Part shown: one piece after another, positions 40,900-47,655 of the stretch
Layout: each line of letters starts with the position of its first letter
How positions within the stretch are numbered: the stretch's first letter is position 1
Assembly: GCA_001784175.1 (NCBI GenBank)
Contig: MFPR01000004.1
Span: 186,001 to 250,000 of the forward strand
Source: Candidatus Lindowbacteria bacterium RIFCSPLOWO2_12_FULL_62_27
GTDB taxonomy: Bacteria > Lindowbacteria > 2-12-FULL-62-27
Direction of reading: 5' to 3'
Length of the DNA stretch: 64,000 nucleotides
Program-made: the position numbers and the translations under genes
The notes under the pieces: model-generated
The model's database searches: none
What the model saw: only the letters and a program-made list of their open reading frames with translations
Told to the model about the DNA's origin: nothing

Positions 40900-41380
40900 C
40901 GGATTCCTCCTCGCTTAAAAGCTCCAATGGCGTCACCAGATTCGGGACGAAAAGGCCCAACATGGCATTGACGATGCGAATATGCTCGAACTTGTTGGCA
41001 TTTGCCAGGTGGCGACAGTTCCACGTCACCAAATAATCACACCGATAATATGAAGCGAACGCCAGATGCAGAGCGTCGCCTACCGGATCGGCCGGCATCA
41101 CACGGTGACGGACATAGGCCGTGACGATCTCTGACAGACGCTCTGTTGCCGGCAACACGGAAACTTTTTCGATCAACCTCAGGCACTCATCCCGCGCCGG
41201 GTGATTCCCGCTTTGCAGTTCATCTATCACCGCCTCGCTTGTGACCAACTCATATTTTTCCCCAAGCCGATCCCACCACTGCACCGTCCAATCACGGCGC
41301 GAGACCATGTCCGACTCCGTACGGGTCTCAAAATAAAAGCTCGGGATCGTCGTCTCAACATATATTCGTTTCTTCATCAC
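40889..41380 (-). CDS. VapC-like PIN-domain toxin 2
   Basis: 163 residues: YVETTIPSFYFETR, GDALHLAFASYYRCDYLVTW and NCRHLANANKFEHIR. Close in sequence and length to VapC 1, with the same toxin-first gene order. The two modules look like diverged duplicates within 3 kb. Confidence 0.88.
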   Translation of the reverse strand: MMKKRIYVETTIPSFYFETRTESDMVSRRDWTVQWWDRLGEKYELVTSEAVIDELQSGNHPARDECLRLIEKVSVLPATERLSEIVTAYVRHRVMPADPVGDALHLAFASYYRCDYLVTWNCRHLANANKFEHIRIVNAMLGLFVPNLVTPLELLSEEESDER

Positions 41381-41505
41381 ACACCCATTCTATCCCAATC
41401 CTCATTCCTTTTCCACTATCTTGGGTTGCAGTGTCAGGTATTGAGTTATTGCCGTATAAGGAATGCGGCGGTTCCGGCGCTTCTAAACCTTTCAGAAGCC
41501 CTTTC

Positions 41506-41550
41506 AACCCTGTCGGGGTTAACCAAACCCCCGGCAGGGGTTTTTATTTT
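41506..41550 (+). terminator. Intrinsic terminator T4 (variant)
   Basis: The conserved lead GGCGCTTCTAAACCTTTCAG is followed by a changed but still paired stem (AACCCTGTCGGGGTT against AACCCCCGGCAGGGGTT) and TTTTTATTTT. Stem changes that keep pairing argue that the hairpin is under selection. It is followed by a promoter-like TTGACG/TAACTA without a gene. Confidence 0.8.
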
Positions 41551-41570
41551 GACGGAGAAGCTGAAGTCCA

Positions 41571-41665
41571 TTAACTACGAATCGAACGGTAAACCGAAAG
41601 AGCGCGAAAAATTTCATAGAGAGTTTTTATGTGTTTCTCGAAATTTTGCGTCATTTCGTAGTTAA
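41571..41665. repeat. TTAACTACGAA inverted repeat
   Basis: TTAACTACGAA (41571-41581) and TTCGTAGTTAA near 41655-41665, with related words between. It is another word hairpin. The remainder of 41381-41789 holds T4, this repeat and a promoter, but no gene. Confidence 0.65.
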
Positions 41666-41694
41666 AGTTTCCTCGATTTTTGCAGCCGGGTTTT

Positions 41695-41723
41695 TTGACA
41701 TTTGAATCTGTCTTGAATACAAT
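41695..41723 (+). promoter_or_regulatory. Sigma70 promoter of the DUF4160/DUF2442 pair
   Basis: TTGACA (41695-41700), 17-bp spacer, TACAAT (41718-41723), directly after GCCGGGTTTTTT. Here a normal leader of about 60 nt follows. Confidence 0.78.
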
Positions 41724-41789
41724 CTGATTGGTTTTGTGAGGCCGATAGGCTGGATGGCATGATGAACAGACAGATGATAGGGTTCCGCC

Positions 41790-42062
41790 ATGCCGGTGGT
41801 ATTCAGATACAAGGGATATCGATTTTTGTTCTATTCGAATGAAGGGGACCCGAGGGAACCTCTTCATATACATATTCAGAAAGGGAGCGCGGTCGCAAAG
41901 GTTTGGCTGATCCCCATACCCTGTGTGGCTGAGAGCTACGGCCTGACGGCGCATGAATTGAACGAGCTTCTGACGATTGCCGTTGAAAACAGAGAGAAAA
42001 TTGAGAGGTGCTGGCATGAGTACTTTGATGACCAATCCCATGGCAAAAAGCCTGCGGTTTGA
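41790..42062 (+). CDS. DUF4160 protein (toxin-antitoxin-like)
   Basis: 90 residues: MPVVFRYKGYRFLFYSNEGD, then EPLHIHIQKGSAVAKVWL, the DUF4160 signature (HxH pair), and LTAHELNELLTIAVENREKI. DUF4160 genes are nearly always followed by DUF2442 genes, as here with a 47-bp overlap. The biochemical role is unknown. Confidence 0.9.
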   Translation: MPVVFRYKGYRFLFYSNEGDPREPLHIHIQKGSAVAKVWLIPIPCVAESYGLTAHELNELLTIAVENREKIERCWHEYFDDQSHGKKPAV

Positions 42063-42288
42063 TGATGATACCCTGTGGGTCGACTTGGAGGATGGCCGAC
42101 GGCTGGGTGTGCCCCTCGCTTATTTCCCCCGCCTCCTAAGGGCATCGCCCGAACAAAGAAACGGGTTTGTGATCAGTGGCGGCGGGACGGGCCTTCATTG
42201 GGACGCAATTGATGAAGACATTTCCGTTCCCGCCTTGATGATGGGCATTGGGGATCGCACCACCCGTTCAACCCCGAAGAAATCGTAA
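42016..42288 (+). CDS. DUF2442 protein
   Basis: 90 residues: SLRFDDDTLWVDLEDGRRLG, VPLAYFPRLLRASPEQRNG and LHWDAIDEDISVPALMMG are the DUF2442 landmarks. It is the partner of DUF4160. The C-terminal ~12 residues are not conserved. Confidence 0.9.
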   Translation: MSTLMTNPMAKSLRFDDDTLWVDLEDGRRLGVPLAYFPRLLRASPEQRNGFVISGGGTGLHWDAIDEDISVPALMMGIGDRTTRSTPKKS

Positions 42289-42355
42289 CCCGGGAAGAGG
42301 AGTGTGTCCCTCCGATGCCTGCCAACTTCTCGATCTTCATATATAATCAGAAGCC

Positions 42356-42392
42356 CTTTCAACCTTGGTGTGGCGAACCAACGCCGTAAGGC
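42356..42392 (+). repeat. Degenerate terminator block T5
   Basis: AGAAGCCCTTTCAACC and GTGTGGCGAACCAACGCCG match the T1 block, but the right arm and T-run are lost. Half CACGAA words and a gene-less TTGACA/TTAACT promoter remnant (42471-42499) follow. Confidence 0.65.
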
Positions 42393-42531
42393 GGAAACCG
42401 CATAACACGAATGGTCACGAATGTGTTCGAATGGACACGAAGGGAGAACCCACAAAGCGCTTTCTTCTACTTGACACCCCTACTGGAAACCCCTTAACTT
42501 CCGACCCCTTACGTTCACCGACGCTTTTTGT

Positions 42532-42560
42532 TTGACATTCCCAGAGGCCGCGGCTAAACT
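42532..42560 (+). promoter_or_regulatory. Sigma70 promoter, leaderless start
   Basis: TTGACA (42532-42537), 17-bp spacer, TAAACT (42555-42560), then 6 nt to the ATG of the coiled-coil gene. A T-rich CTTTTTGT lies just upstream. Confidence 0.78.
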
Positions 42561-42566
42561 GTACAC

Positions 42567-42848
42567 ATGAAAATAGAGGAGCTGACCGAGGCGTTTCGAA
42601 AGGCCATGGTGGACACGTTCATCCCGGAAATTCGACAGCTCCGGGAGGAAATATGCGGGCTGCGGGGGGAAATGCAGGCGCAAAACGCCGCGCTGCGGGG
42701 GGAAATGCAGGCGCAAAACGCCGCGCTGCGGGAGGAAATGAAAGAAATCAAAGGCGCTTTGAATGTCATCCTTCACCGTCTGGATGTGGCCGATCGGGTG
42801 GCCAAGCTTGAAGGTCAGATGGAATATCTCCTCAAGAAGGCCAGTTGA
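42567..42848 (+). CDS. Small coiled-coil protein with 11-residue repeats
   Basis: 93 residues, all helical. LRGEMQAQNAA occurs twice and LREEMKEIKGA once in tandem (33-bp DNA repeats at about 42655-42755), an 11-residue period typical of right-handed coiled coils. The rest resembles small proteins that flank the same kind of modules (DRVAKLEGQMEYLLKK). Predicted leaderless. Function unknown. Confidence 0.7.
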   Translation: MKIEELTEAFRKAMVDTFIPEIRQLREEICGLRGEMQAQNAALRGEMQAQNAALREEMKEIKGALNVILHRLDVADRVAKLEGQMEYLLKKAS

Positions 42849-42960
42849 GGCTCAGGTGTTTGAACGGTGGAATCCATGTGCGACCTATAACGATTGGGTA
42901 GAGTCGAGGTGAGGCGCGGTAACAGCGGGTAAGCTGTCCCGTTTCCTCACCCCGCTCATC

Positions 42961-42993
42961 GAACCGGACGTGCGGATTTGCCGCATCCGGCTC
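42961..42993 (-). ncRNA. Group II intron domain V
   Basis: A 33-nt hairpin with the AGC triad near its 5' base and a two-base bulge in the 3' strand, the most conserved part of group II introns. It lies 12 bp past the end of the reverse transcriptase frame. Confidence 0.85.
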
Positions 42994-43004
42994 TCGGACT
43001 GATT

Positions 43005-43690
43005 TCACGCAGGGCATGCGAGACGTTCCTTCTTCAGGTTCATCAGACTGGTCATCCCCAGTTCGCCGTAAATCGCGTCACGGCCAAACCGGCGATATCC
43101 CTGTCCGGCGATCTTGTGTCTCTTGCGCAGAAATCGACGCACACTATCCTCAACGTAACGATCCGTACGTAGATATCCCTTCGAACAGCTCCCGTAACTG
43201 AAATAGTTCGCCCAGCCAGTCAGCAGTCGATTCAATCTCTGACACAGATTCGGCCACGGTGTCGGGTTGCCTCGATAGAGCAACCCCTTCAGACGCTCTC
43301 GAAGCCGTTTCTCCGCCTTCCGGCTCGGACACGCTCCCAAATATCGTGCGCCGTTCTTCGGCCAGATCATCGGACCGAACGTGTAACCCAGAAAGTTGAA
43401 ACTCTCCCGGCGTCCATCCCTCACACAGGTCTTGCTCTCGTTGAGCTTGAGGCCAAGCCGTTCCGTCACCCGCTTCGTCCACTCCAAGGCTTTCCGCCCT
43501 TCTTGCCGACACAAAATCACAAAGTCGTCGGCGTAGTTTACGATTCGGGCTTGAAACCGCTCCGCCGCTCCGCTCGTCCGAAAATACAACAGCAGTCTCC
43601 GCATGTAGATGTTCGCCAATAACGGCGAGAGAACTCCTCCCTGCGGCATCCCTCGCGTACTTCGTTTCCCGCCGGTAAGTCGGTGTTGCG
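43005..43690 (-). pseudogene. Group II intron reverse transcriptase/maturase, N-terminus missing
   Basis: The frame keeps STRGMPQGGVLSPLLANIYM (RT4), VNYADDFVILC (RT5, catalytic YADD), LNESKTCV, NFLGYTF and the maturase region with LTGWANYFSYG. RT0-RT3 are lost at the junction with copy I of the C-terminal module, and the first residues (MTVSQH) come from that repeat. Confidence 0.87.
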
Positions 43691-43691
43691 A

Positions 43692-43803
43692 CACTGTCAT
43701 TCTTCTACTTTGCTACTTTCGGGCGCAGTGTGCCTGATGGACTGGCTGTTCGGCAAGACGAGTTTGGGGGCGATGTTACCGGGTCTGACGACGTTCCGTT
43801 GTG
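43692..43803 (+). repeat. C-terminal module repeat, copy I (partial)
   Basis: CTGTCATTCTTCTACTTTGC leader and module up to ACGTTCCGTTGTGC, diverged. Its 5' end coincides with the break in the intron reverse transcriptase. Confidence 0.8.
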
Positions 43804-43837
43804 CGGGAAGTCCCGTGCATGGAGCAGGCGCATCGGG

Positions 43838-43960
43838 CAGGTTCACGGGCACGTTTACGATCACGTTTCCAACTGATAGGATGAACCTCTTGCATGAGGT
43901 TGTGGGTTCGAATTTGAACGTGAACCTGCACGTGCCCGTGAACGTGCCCGAATTGGGCGC
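43838..43960. repeat. ACGTGAACGTG-word hairpin
   Basis: TTCACGGGCACGTTTACGAT faces AACGTGAACCTGCACGTGCC with further matched words. The same words occur in the centre of the S23 derivative at 29086-29115. No gene lies in 43804-44029. Confidence 0.75.
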
Positions 43961-44029
43961 CCTCATGAATGGTGACGGGAGTGAGGAAGTCCTCTCCCCC
44001 CAAGCAAGGGGGATTAAGGAGGGTGTGAC

Positions 44030-44491
44030 ATGGCGGCGGTGAAGCCTCGCGTGTATTTGGACACAACGGTTCCGAGCGCCTATCTGGATGCGCGTTCGCC
44101 TGACCGTCAGCGTTTGACGGCGCATTTTTGGAATTTTCGTCTGCCTGAATTTGTGCCGATGATTTCAACGATTGTTCTTTCGGAGATTCGCGATACGCCG
44201 GATATTGACAAACGCGGAAAAATCGAGAAACTTGTAGAAGAATTCGACGTGGTAGAGTTTGACGTCCGGGCGGATGATCTGGCTCAGCGGTACGTCCAAA
44301 ACGGGATATTCCCGGACAAATACGAATCGGACGCGCGCCACGTGGCCGTGGCTGTCGTGAACGGCATTGCCTATTTTGCAAGCTGGAATTTCAGGCATCT
44401 GGTCAAAGTAAAAACGCGGCGTGAGATCAATTCGGTCAATGCCCTTCAGGGCTACGGCCCCATCGAGATCGTGGCGCCCCCTGAATTATAG
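44030..44491 (+). CDS. VapC-like PIN-domain toxin 3
   Basis: 153 residues: VYLDTTVPSAYLDAR (first acid), STIVLSEIRDTPD, ESDARHVAVAVVNGIAYFASWN and FRHLVKVKTRREINSVN. It is a different branch from VapC 1 and 2. AAGGAGGG lies 6 nt before the ATG. The partner gene follows after 9 bp. Confidence 0.88.
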   Translation: MAAVKPRVYLDTTVPSAYLDARSPDRQRLTAHFWNFRLPEFVPMISTIVLSEIRDTPDIDKRGKIEKLVEEFDVVEFDVRADDLAQRYVQNGIFPDKYESDARHVAVAVVNGIAYFASWNFRHLVKVKTRREINSVNALQGYGPIEIVAPPEL

Positions 44492-44500
44492 GAGACGAAC

Positions 44501-44707
44501 ATGAAGAAGTTGAGCAACACTGAAACGCGGGAAGCATGGCGGGTGGTTCGAAGGGATTTTCCCGACGATGAAATGATGCAGGAAATTCATTTCGTCCGCA
44601 TCCTTCACCGGCGTCAGACCCGCCGCCTGTCCCAAAGAGAGCGTATCCGCTTTTACCAGCGAGCAAAGCAGGGCAGAGTGCAAAAACACTCCATAGCCGG
44701 CCTTTAA
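44501..44707 (+). CDS. Antitoxin-like partner of VapC 3
   Basis: 68 residues: EAWRVVRRDFPDDEMMQEIH, then RRQTRRLSQRERIRFYQRAK. Small, basic and helical. Position right after the PIN gene with GGAGA as ribosome site makes it the likely antitoxin. No named family is recognised. Confidence 0.7.
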   Translation: MKKLSNTETREAWRVVRRDFPDDEMMQEIHFVRILHRRQTRRLSQRERIRFYQRAKQGRVQKHSIAGL

Positions 44708-44759
44708 AGGTCGGCCTGCCCCGTCAGACCGGCGGTTTTGGCAGGATTACGGGTAATAG

Positions 44760-44822
44760 TCCCTGCTGGTCCTGACCGTCGGACTCTGGTTGACAAGAGG
44801 CTTGAACGGGGATAAAACATAG
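44760..44822 (+). pseudogene. 3' remnant of a pair-type first gene (pair 4)
   Basis: SLLVLTVGLWLTRGLNGDKT and stop, preceded in frame by a stop and lacking a start. The ending LTRGLNGDK equals that of pair 3. Only the last helix remains. Confidence 0.5.
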
Positions 44823-44835
44823 GCAGGTGATACGC

Positions 44836-44937
44836 ATGGAAAATGGAGAATACGGATTTTTGTTGATGTATGCGGTCCTGATCGCGCTGTCGGTTTTTGG
44901 ACTTTACGTAGGCGCACACGCCCGACCGATCGACTGA
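44836..44937 (+). CDS. Tiny single-helix membrane protein (pair 4, second gene)
   Basis: 33 residues: MENGEYGFLLMYAVLIALSV, one membrane helix, then GAHARPID. AGGCAGGTG lies 7 nt upstream as a possible ribosome site. Same plan as pairs 1-3 and 5. Confidence 0.58.
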   Translation: MENGEYGFLLMYAVLIALSVFGLYVGAHARPID

Positions 44938-44964
44938 CCTTGGGATGGTGGGCGGTCACGGAGG

Positions 44965-45047
44965 GTCCGGAAGCCGTTCCATGACACTCGGTCCTCGGGA
45001 CGGATTTGGGGCGGAAGGCTGTCGGTCTGTATTACGGGTTCTAACCG
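44965..45047 (+). repeat. C-terminal module repeat, copy J (partial)
   Basis: The last 80 bp of the module (CCGTTCCATGACACTCGG to TATTACGGGTTCTAA), followed at 45073 by the terminator block as in the parental gene. Confidence 0.83.
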
Positions 45048-45118
45048 TAGGGGCGATGCATGCATCGCCCGTACAAATTCGGATCATCGGCGCTTCTAAA
45101 CCTTTCAGAAGCCCTTTC

Positions 45119-45163
45119 AACCCTGTTGTGGCGAACCAACGCCGCGACAGGGTTTTTTATTTT
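45119..45163 (+). terminator. Intrinsic terminator T6
   Basis: T1-type stem with one compensated change (GCCGCGACAGGG) and TTTTTTATTTT. The hicB copy 2 gene begins 29 bp later. Confidence 0.88.
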
Positions 45164-45191
45164 CGAATGGAGGAAAAGGAGGCAAAATAGG

Positions 45192-45407
45192 ATGTACCGG
45201 TTTTTGATTGTCATCGAAAAAGCAAACGGCAACTGCTCGGCGTACTCCCCCGATCTGGCGGGTTGCGCAGCGACGGGTCGCACGCGCGAGGAGGCCGAGC
45301 GCAATATGCACGGGGCGATTGAAATGCATATCAAGGGACTCCGGGAGGACAATCTCCCGATCCCCGAATCCTCCTGCTTCGCCGAATACGTGGCCATCGG
45401 ATTTTGA
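45192..45407 (+). CDS. hicB: HicB-family antitoxin, copy 2 (orphan)
   Basis: 71 residues, nearly identical to the HicB at 40021 (LAGCAATGRTREEAERNMHG). Only the last ~12 bp of hicA, including the GGAGG ribosome site, remain before it, so it has no toxin partner. It may still inhibit HicA proteins encoded elsewhere. Confidence 0.88.
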   Translation: MYRFLIVIEKANGNCSAYSPDLAGCAATGRTREEAERNMHGAIEMHIKGLREDNLPIPESSCFAEYVAIGF

Positions 45408-45569
45408 CCGATGGATCGTCGGCTCTTCGGCCTTCGGTAAGTTCCAGTTGTCATAAGCCAAGAAGAGCTTGTATGATATGGGCTGTAAGGTTGAGCGTGT
45501 CATGGGGTCGACGGGAACGGAGGTCGCTGGATTGCCGGATTGGCGCGGTAGACGTATGAACCAAACGAT

Positions 45570-46157
45570 ATGAAAAAGAGACGGATCGTCCACGTGATAG
45601 CCGGGGCTAATGGGTCCGGCAAGACAACGTTCGCCATGCGGTATCTGCCGCGGATGGCCGGTTGCAGGAATTTCGTCAATGCCGACCTCATCGCTTCCGG
45701 TCTTTCCCCCTTGAATGTCGACGCGGGGGCCATGCGGGCGGGAAAGCTTTTTCTGCAGAGGATCGAAGAGGAAATCCGAAGTAAAAGAGATTTTGCGTTT
45801 GAGACCACTTTGTCCGGACGCCGATTACAGCGTCTTTTCAATCGCTTGCGGAATAAAGGATATCGGATTCGTCTGTATTTTCTGTGGATATCCACGGTGG
45901 AATTGGCATTGAAGCGCGTCTCGGATCGTGTGCGGATGGGCGGGCACTCCGTTCCGGCGCGGGTCATCCGCAGACGTTATGGAAGAGGTATCCAGAACCT
46001 TTTCAAAATCCATGTCCATTTGGCCGACTACTGCGCCATTTTTGACAACTCCTCGACAGAACCAGTCCTGATATGTGAATATATAAAGGGGCGGGAGCGC
46101 ATCGTAAGATCCTCGTTGTTTGACGATATCCGGAAACGCGCGGAGGGAATATCATGA
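45570..46157 (+). CDS. Zeta-toxin-family kinase
   Basis: 195 residues: IAGANGSGKTTFA (P-loop, 11-22), FVNADLIASGLSP with the catalytic Asp region, FAFETTLSGR and LRNKGYRIRLYFLWI. Zeta-like toxins phosphorylate UDP-sugars or other small molecules. The antitoxin-like gene overlaps its stop as ATGA. The gap 45408-45569 shows no clear promoter. Confidence 0.88.
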   Translation: MKKRRIVHVIAGANGSGKTTFAMRYLPRMAGCRNFVNADLIASGLSPLNVDAGAMRAGKLFLQRIEEEIRSKRDFAFETTLSGRRLQRLFNRLRNKGYRIRLYFLWISTVELALKRVSDRVRMGGHSVPARVIRRRYGRGIQNLFKIHVHLADYCAIFDNSSTEPVLICEYIKGRERIVRSSLFDDIRKRAEGIS

Positions 46158-46351
46158 AGAACGTCGGCCGGCGGCCAACACCGATCGGCAAAAAAGCCGA
46201 ACGGGCACTTCGTGAGGCTGTGGCGGAGGTGGTTGAAGGACATCGCCGCCGAAATCTGCCGCTGGCGGTCATGCGGAACGGGAAGGCCGTATTCGTGCCG
46301 CCCGACAAACTCATTCTGAAGCCACGCCGACCACGCCGGTCATTCCGTTAG
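46154..46351 (+). CDS. Small partner of the zeta toxin
   Basis: 65 residues: GRRPTPIGKKAERALREAVA, EVVEGHRRRNLPLAVMRNGK and a very basic tail. Coupled to the zeta gene, toxin first. It is unlike epsilon antitoxin but is a common companion of zeta-like kinases in environmental genomes. Confidence 0.72.
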   Translation: MKNVGRRPTPIGKKAERALREAVAEVVEGHRRRNLPLAVMRNGKAVFVPPDKLILKPRRPRRSFR

Positions 46352-46504
46352 TTTTGTCAGTTTATAGGGCGTACGGTGTCCACTGACCGAATACTGTGAC
46401 CGGATTTTTTATTTTATGAACATGGCGCCATGCGTTGTTGAGCGACTGGCGATCGGGTGCGGCACGATGCACCTGTGCTTTCCCGTCGGGATTTTTCATT
46501 CATC

Positions 46505-46532
46505 TTGACTTCCTGGACTCGAACGGGATAAT
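46505..46532 (+). promoter_or_regulatory. Sigma70 promoter of tiny membrane pair 5
   Basis: TTGACT (46505-46510), 16-bp spacer, GATAAT (46527-46532), then 8 nt to the GTG start, again nearly leaderless. 46352-46504 holds a terminator-like CCGGATTTTTTATTTT but no gene. Confidence 0.68.
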
Positions 46533-46540
46533 GGGACCGT

Positions 46541-46738
46541 GTGAATGAGGGAAGACGCCGAGAGGTGGGAAAGCTCTTTTTTGACATTGCCAAATATTTT
46601 GCGACGATCGTGGGAGGGACGTTCTTGGTCAAGCCTGAGGTGGTGACGCCGGCACTCGGCATCAAGACGGGGATATTGGTTTTGCTGGTTCTGCTCATCG
46701 GTTGGTTTATGTACCCGAAAGGAGGGAAGGAAAAATGA
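46541..46738 (+). CDS. Small two-helix membrane protein (pair 5, first gene)
   Basis: 65 residues from GTG: REVGKLFFDIAKYFATIVGG, then IKTGILVLLVLLIGWFMYPK and KGGKEK. VGKLFFDIAKY resembles DUF6722. This is the best preserved pair, with both helices, GGAGG before the second gene and an ATGA overlap. Confidence 0.7.
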   Translation: MNEGRRREVGKLFFDIAKYFATIVGGTFLVKPEVVTPALGIKTGILVLLVLLIGWFMYPKGGKEK

Positions 46739-46851
46739 TGGAGACGATTGAACCAGGGAATGGTCTGTTGCTTTTCTATGGGATCATCTGTGTGGGTGGC
46801 GCGCTATTAGGCGCATGGGGAGCGTGGCAGGATTCAAGGAAAAAACCATGA
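46735..46851 (+). CDS. Tiny single-helix membrane protein (pair 5, second gene)
   Basis: 38 residues: MMETIEPGNGLLLFYGIICV, one membrane helix, then WQDSRKKP. GGAGGGAAGG precedes the start. Matches the second genes of pairs 3 and 4 in the xGxLLxY motif. Confidence 0.68.
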   Translation: MMETIEPGNGLLLFYGIICVGGALLGAWGAWQDSRKKP

Positions 46852-46918
46852 ACGAGAACGGTGTCAGGCCTTGAGTTACTACTCGGAGCATAAATACTTG
46901 ACACATGACCATGACTGA

Positions 46919-46958
46919 AATTTCTTCGTGTTCCTTCGTGTTCCTTCGTGGATGAATG
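46919..46958. repeat. Right half of a CACGAA-word hairpin
   Basis: TTCTTCGTGTTCCTTCGTG and TTCCTTCGTGGATG with no left arm. 46852-47039 contains otherwise only the relE promoter. Confidence 0.75.
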
Positions 46959-46985
46959 ATTTTCCCCGTCTACCAACCGTAAAAC

Positions 46986-47013
46986 TTGACATATGACCAC
47001 AATGGTATATACT
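46986..47013 (+). promoter_or_regulatory. Sigma70 promoter of the RelE module
   Basis: TTGACA (46986-46991), 16-bp spacer, TATACT (47008-47013). A 26-nt leader with GAGG precedes the ATG. Confidence 0.78.
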
Positions 47014-47039
47014 TTTTGAGGGTCCAGAATGAGGATTGA

Positions 47040-47354
47040 ATGAAGGAACAACGGACATACGAACTGGCCGGCGATGCTCGGGGACAACTGGAACATTTCG
47101 ACGTTTATGTCCAGAGGATCATCGTCGATAGCCTTCGTCAACAGCTTGTCGATGCCGACCCGGCGACGGAGACGGTCCACAAGGGAATACTGAAGGAACC
47201 GGTGGGCGATGCAACGCATAAAATTGAAATTAGAGCCTGGCGCGCATATTACAAGATCGAACGCGCCGCAGACGTCATTCGGTCCGTGGTTCTGATCATC
47301 GGCGAAAAACGCGGCAATAAATTATTTGTCGAGGGAAAGGAATATCCGACGTGA
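47040..47354 (+). CDS. RelE/ParE-family toxin
   Basis: 104 residues. YELAGDARGQLEHFDVYVQR and a later IEIRAWRAYYKIERAADVIR suit the RelE/ParE fold with its basic beta strand. A ribosome-dependent mRNase or gyrase poison is expected; which one cannot be told. Its stop overlaps the antitoxin GTG (GTGA), so it is a toxin-first pair. Confidence 0.78.
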   Translation: MKEQRTYELAGDARGQLEHFDVYVQRIIVDSLRQQLVDADPATETVHKGILKEPVGDATHKIEIRAWRAYYKIERAADVIRSVVLIIGEKRGNKLFVEGKEYPT

Positions 47355-47644
47355 AAAGGGCAAGCATACGGGAGCTCAAACAGAAATTGAGCACGCGATT
47401 TCTGGACAGTCTGAACGGCGATGTCTGCACCATCACCACCCATGGCCGGGTCTGCGGGGTAATCACACAGATGACGGACGGCAGTGACGAACTCCTGGAA
47501 TACCTCCTCGCGCGCGATCAAAAATTTATCGAACTGGTCCGAAAGAGCGATAAGAGCGGCCGGGTATCAAGCGCCGAGATCGAACGCGGGCTGGCCGACC
47601 GCGAGCGCTCCGAGGCGCGAAAAAAACGGCGGCGCGCCGCCTGA
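47351..47644 (+). CDS. Phd/YefM-like antitoxin
   Basis: 97 residues from GTG: RASIRELKQKLSTRFLDSLN, then DVCTITTHGRVCGVI, the Phd/YefM pattern of an N-terminal DNA-binding fold with THGRxxGVI. The basic, lysine/arginine-rich C-terminus would wrap the toxin. It is convergent with the spermidine-synthase-like gene, 11 bp apart. Confidence 0.8.
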   Translation: MKRASIRELKQKLSTRFLDSLNGDVCTITTHGRVCGVITQMTDGSDELLEYLLARDQKFIELVRKSDKSGRVSSAEIERGLADRERSEARKKRRRAA

Positions 47645-47655
47645 GAAACCAGGAT

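Larger units (their letters stand above)
42850..43690 (-). mobile_element. 5'-truncated group II intron
   Basis: On the minus strand the second half of a group II intron reverse transcriptase is followed by the RNA 3' end. Domain V is complete at 42961-42993: GAGCCGGATGCGG, bulge, CCGCACGTCCGGTTC, with the catalytic AGC. A domain-VI-like hairpin follows. The 5' side is cut where module copy I begins, so the intron cannot splice or move. Confidence 0.82.

Noticed and set aside
43005-43690. Diversity-generating retroelement or CRISPR-linked reverse transcriptase
   Set aside because: The maturase region and domain V mark a group II intron, and no template/variable repeat pair or cas gene is present.
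33400-47600. Chromosomal integron with attC sites
   Set aside because: Small toxin-antitoxin cassettes and repeats suggest one, but no integrase is present, the repeats are 3' gene ends rather than imperfect attC palindromes, and consistent GTTRRRY/RYYYAAC core sites were not found.
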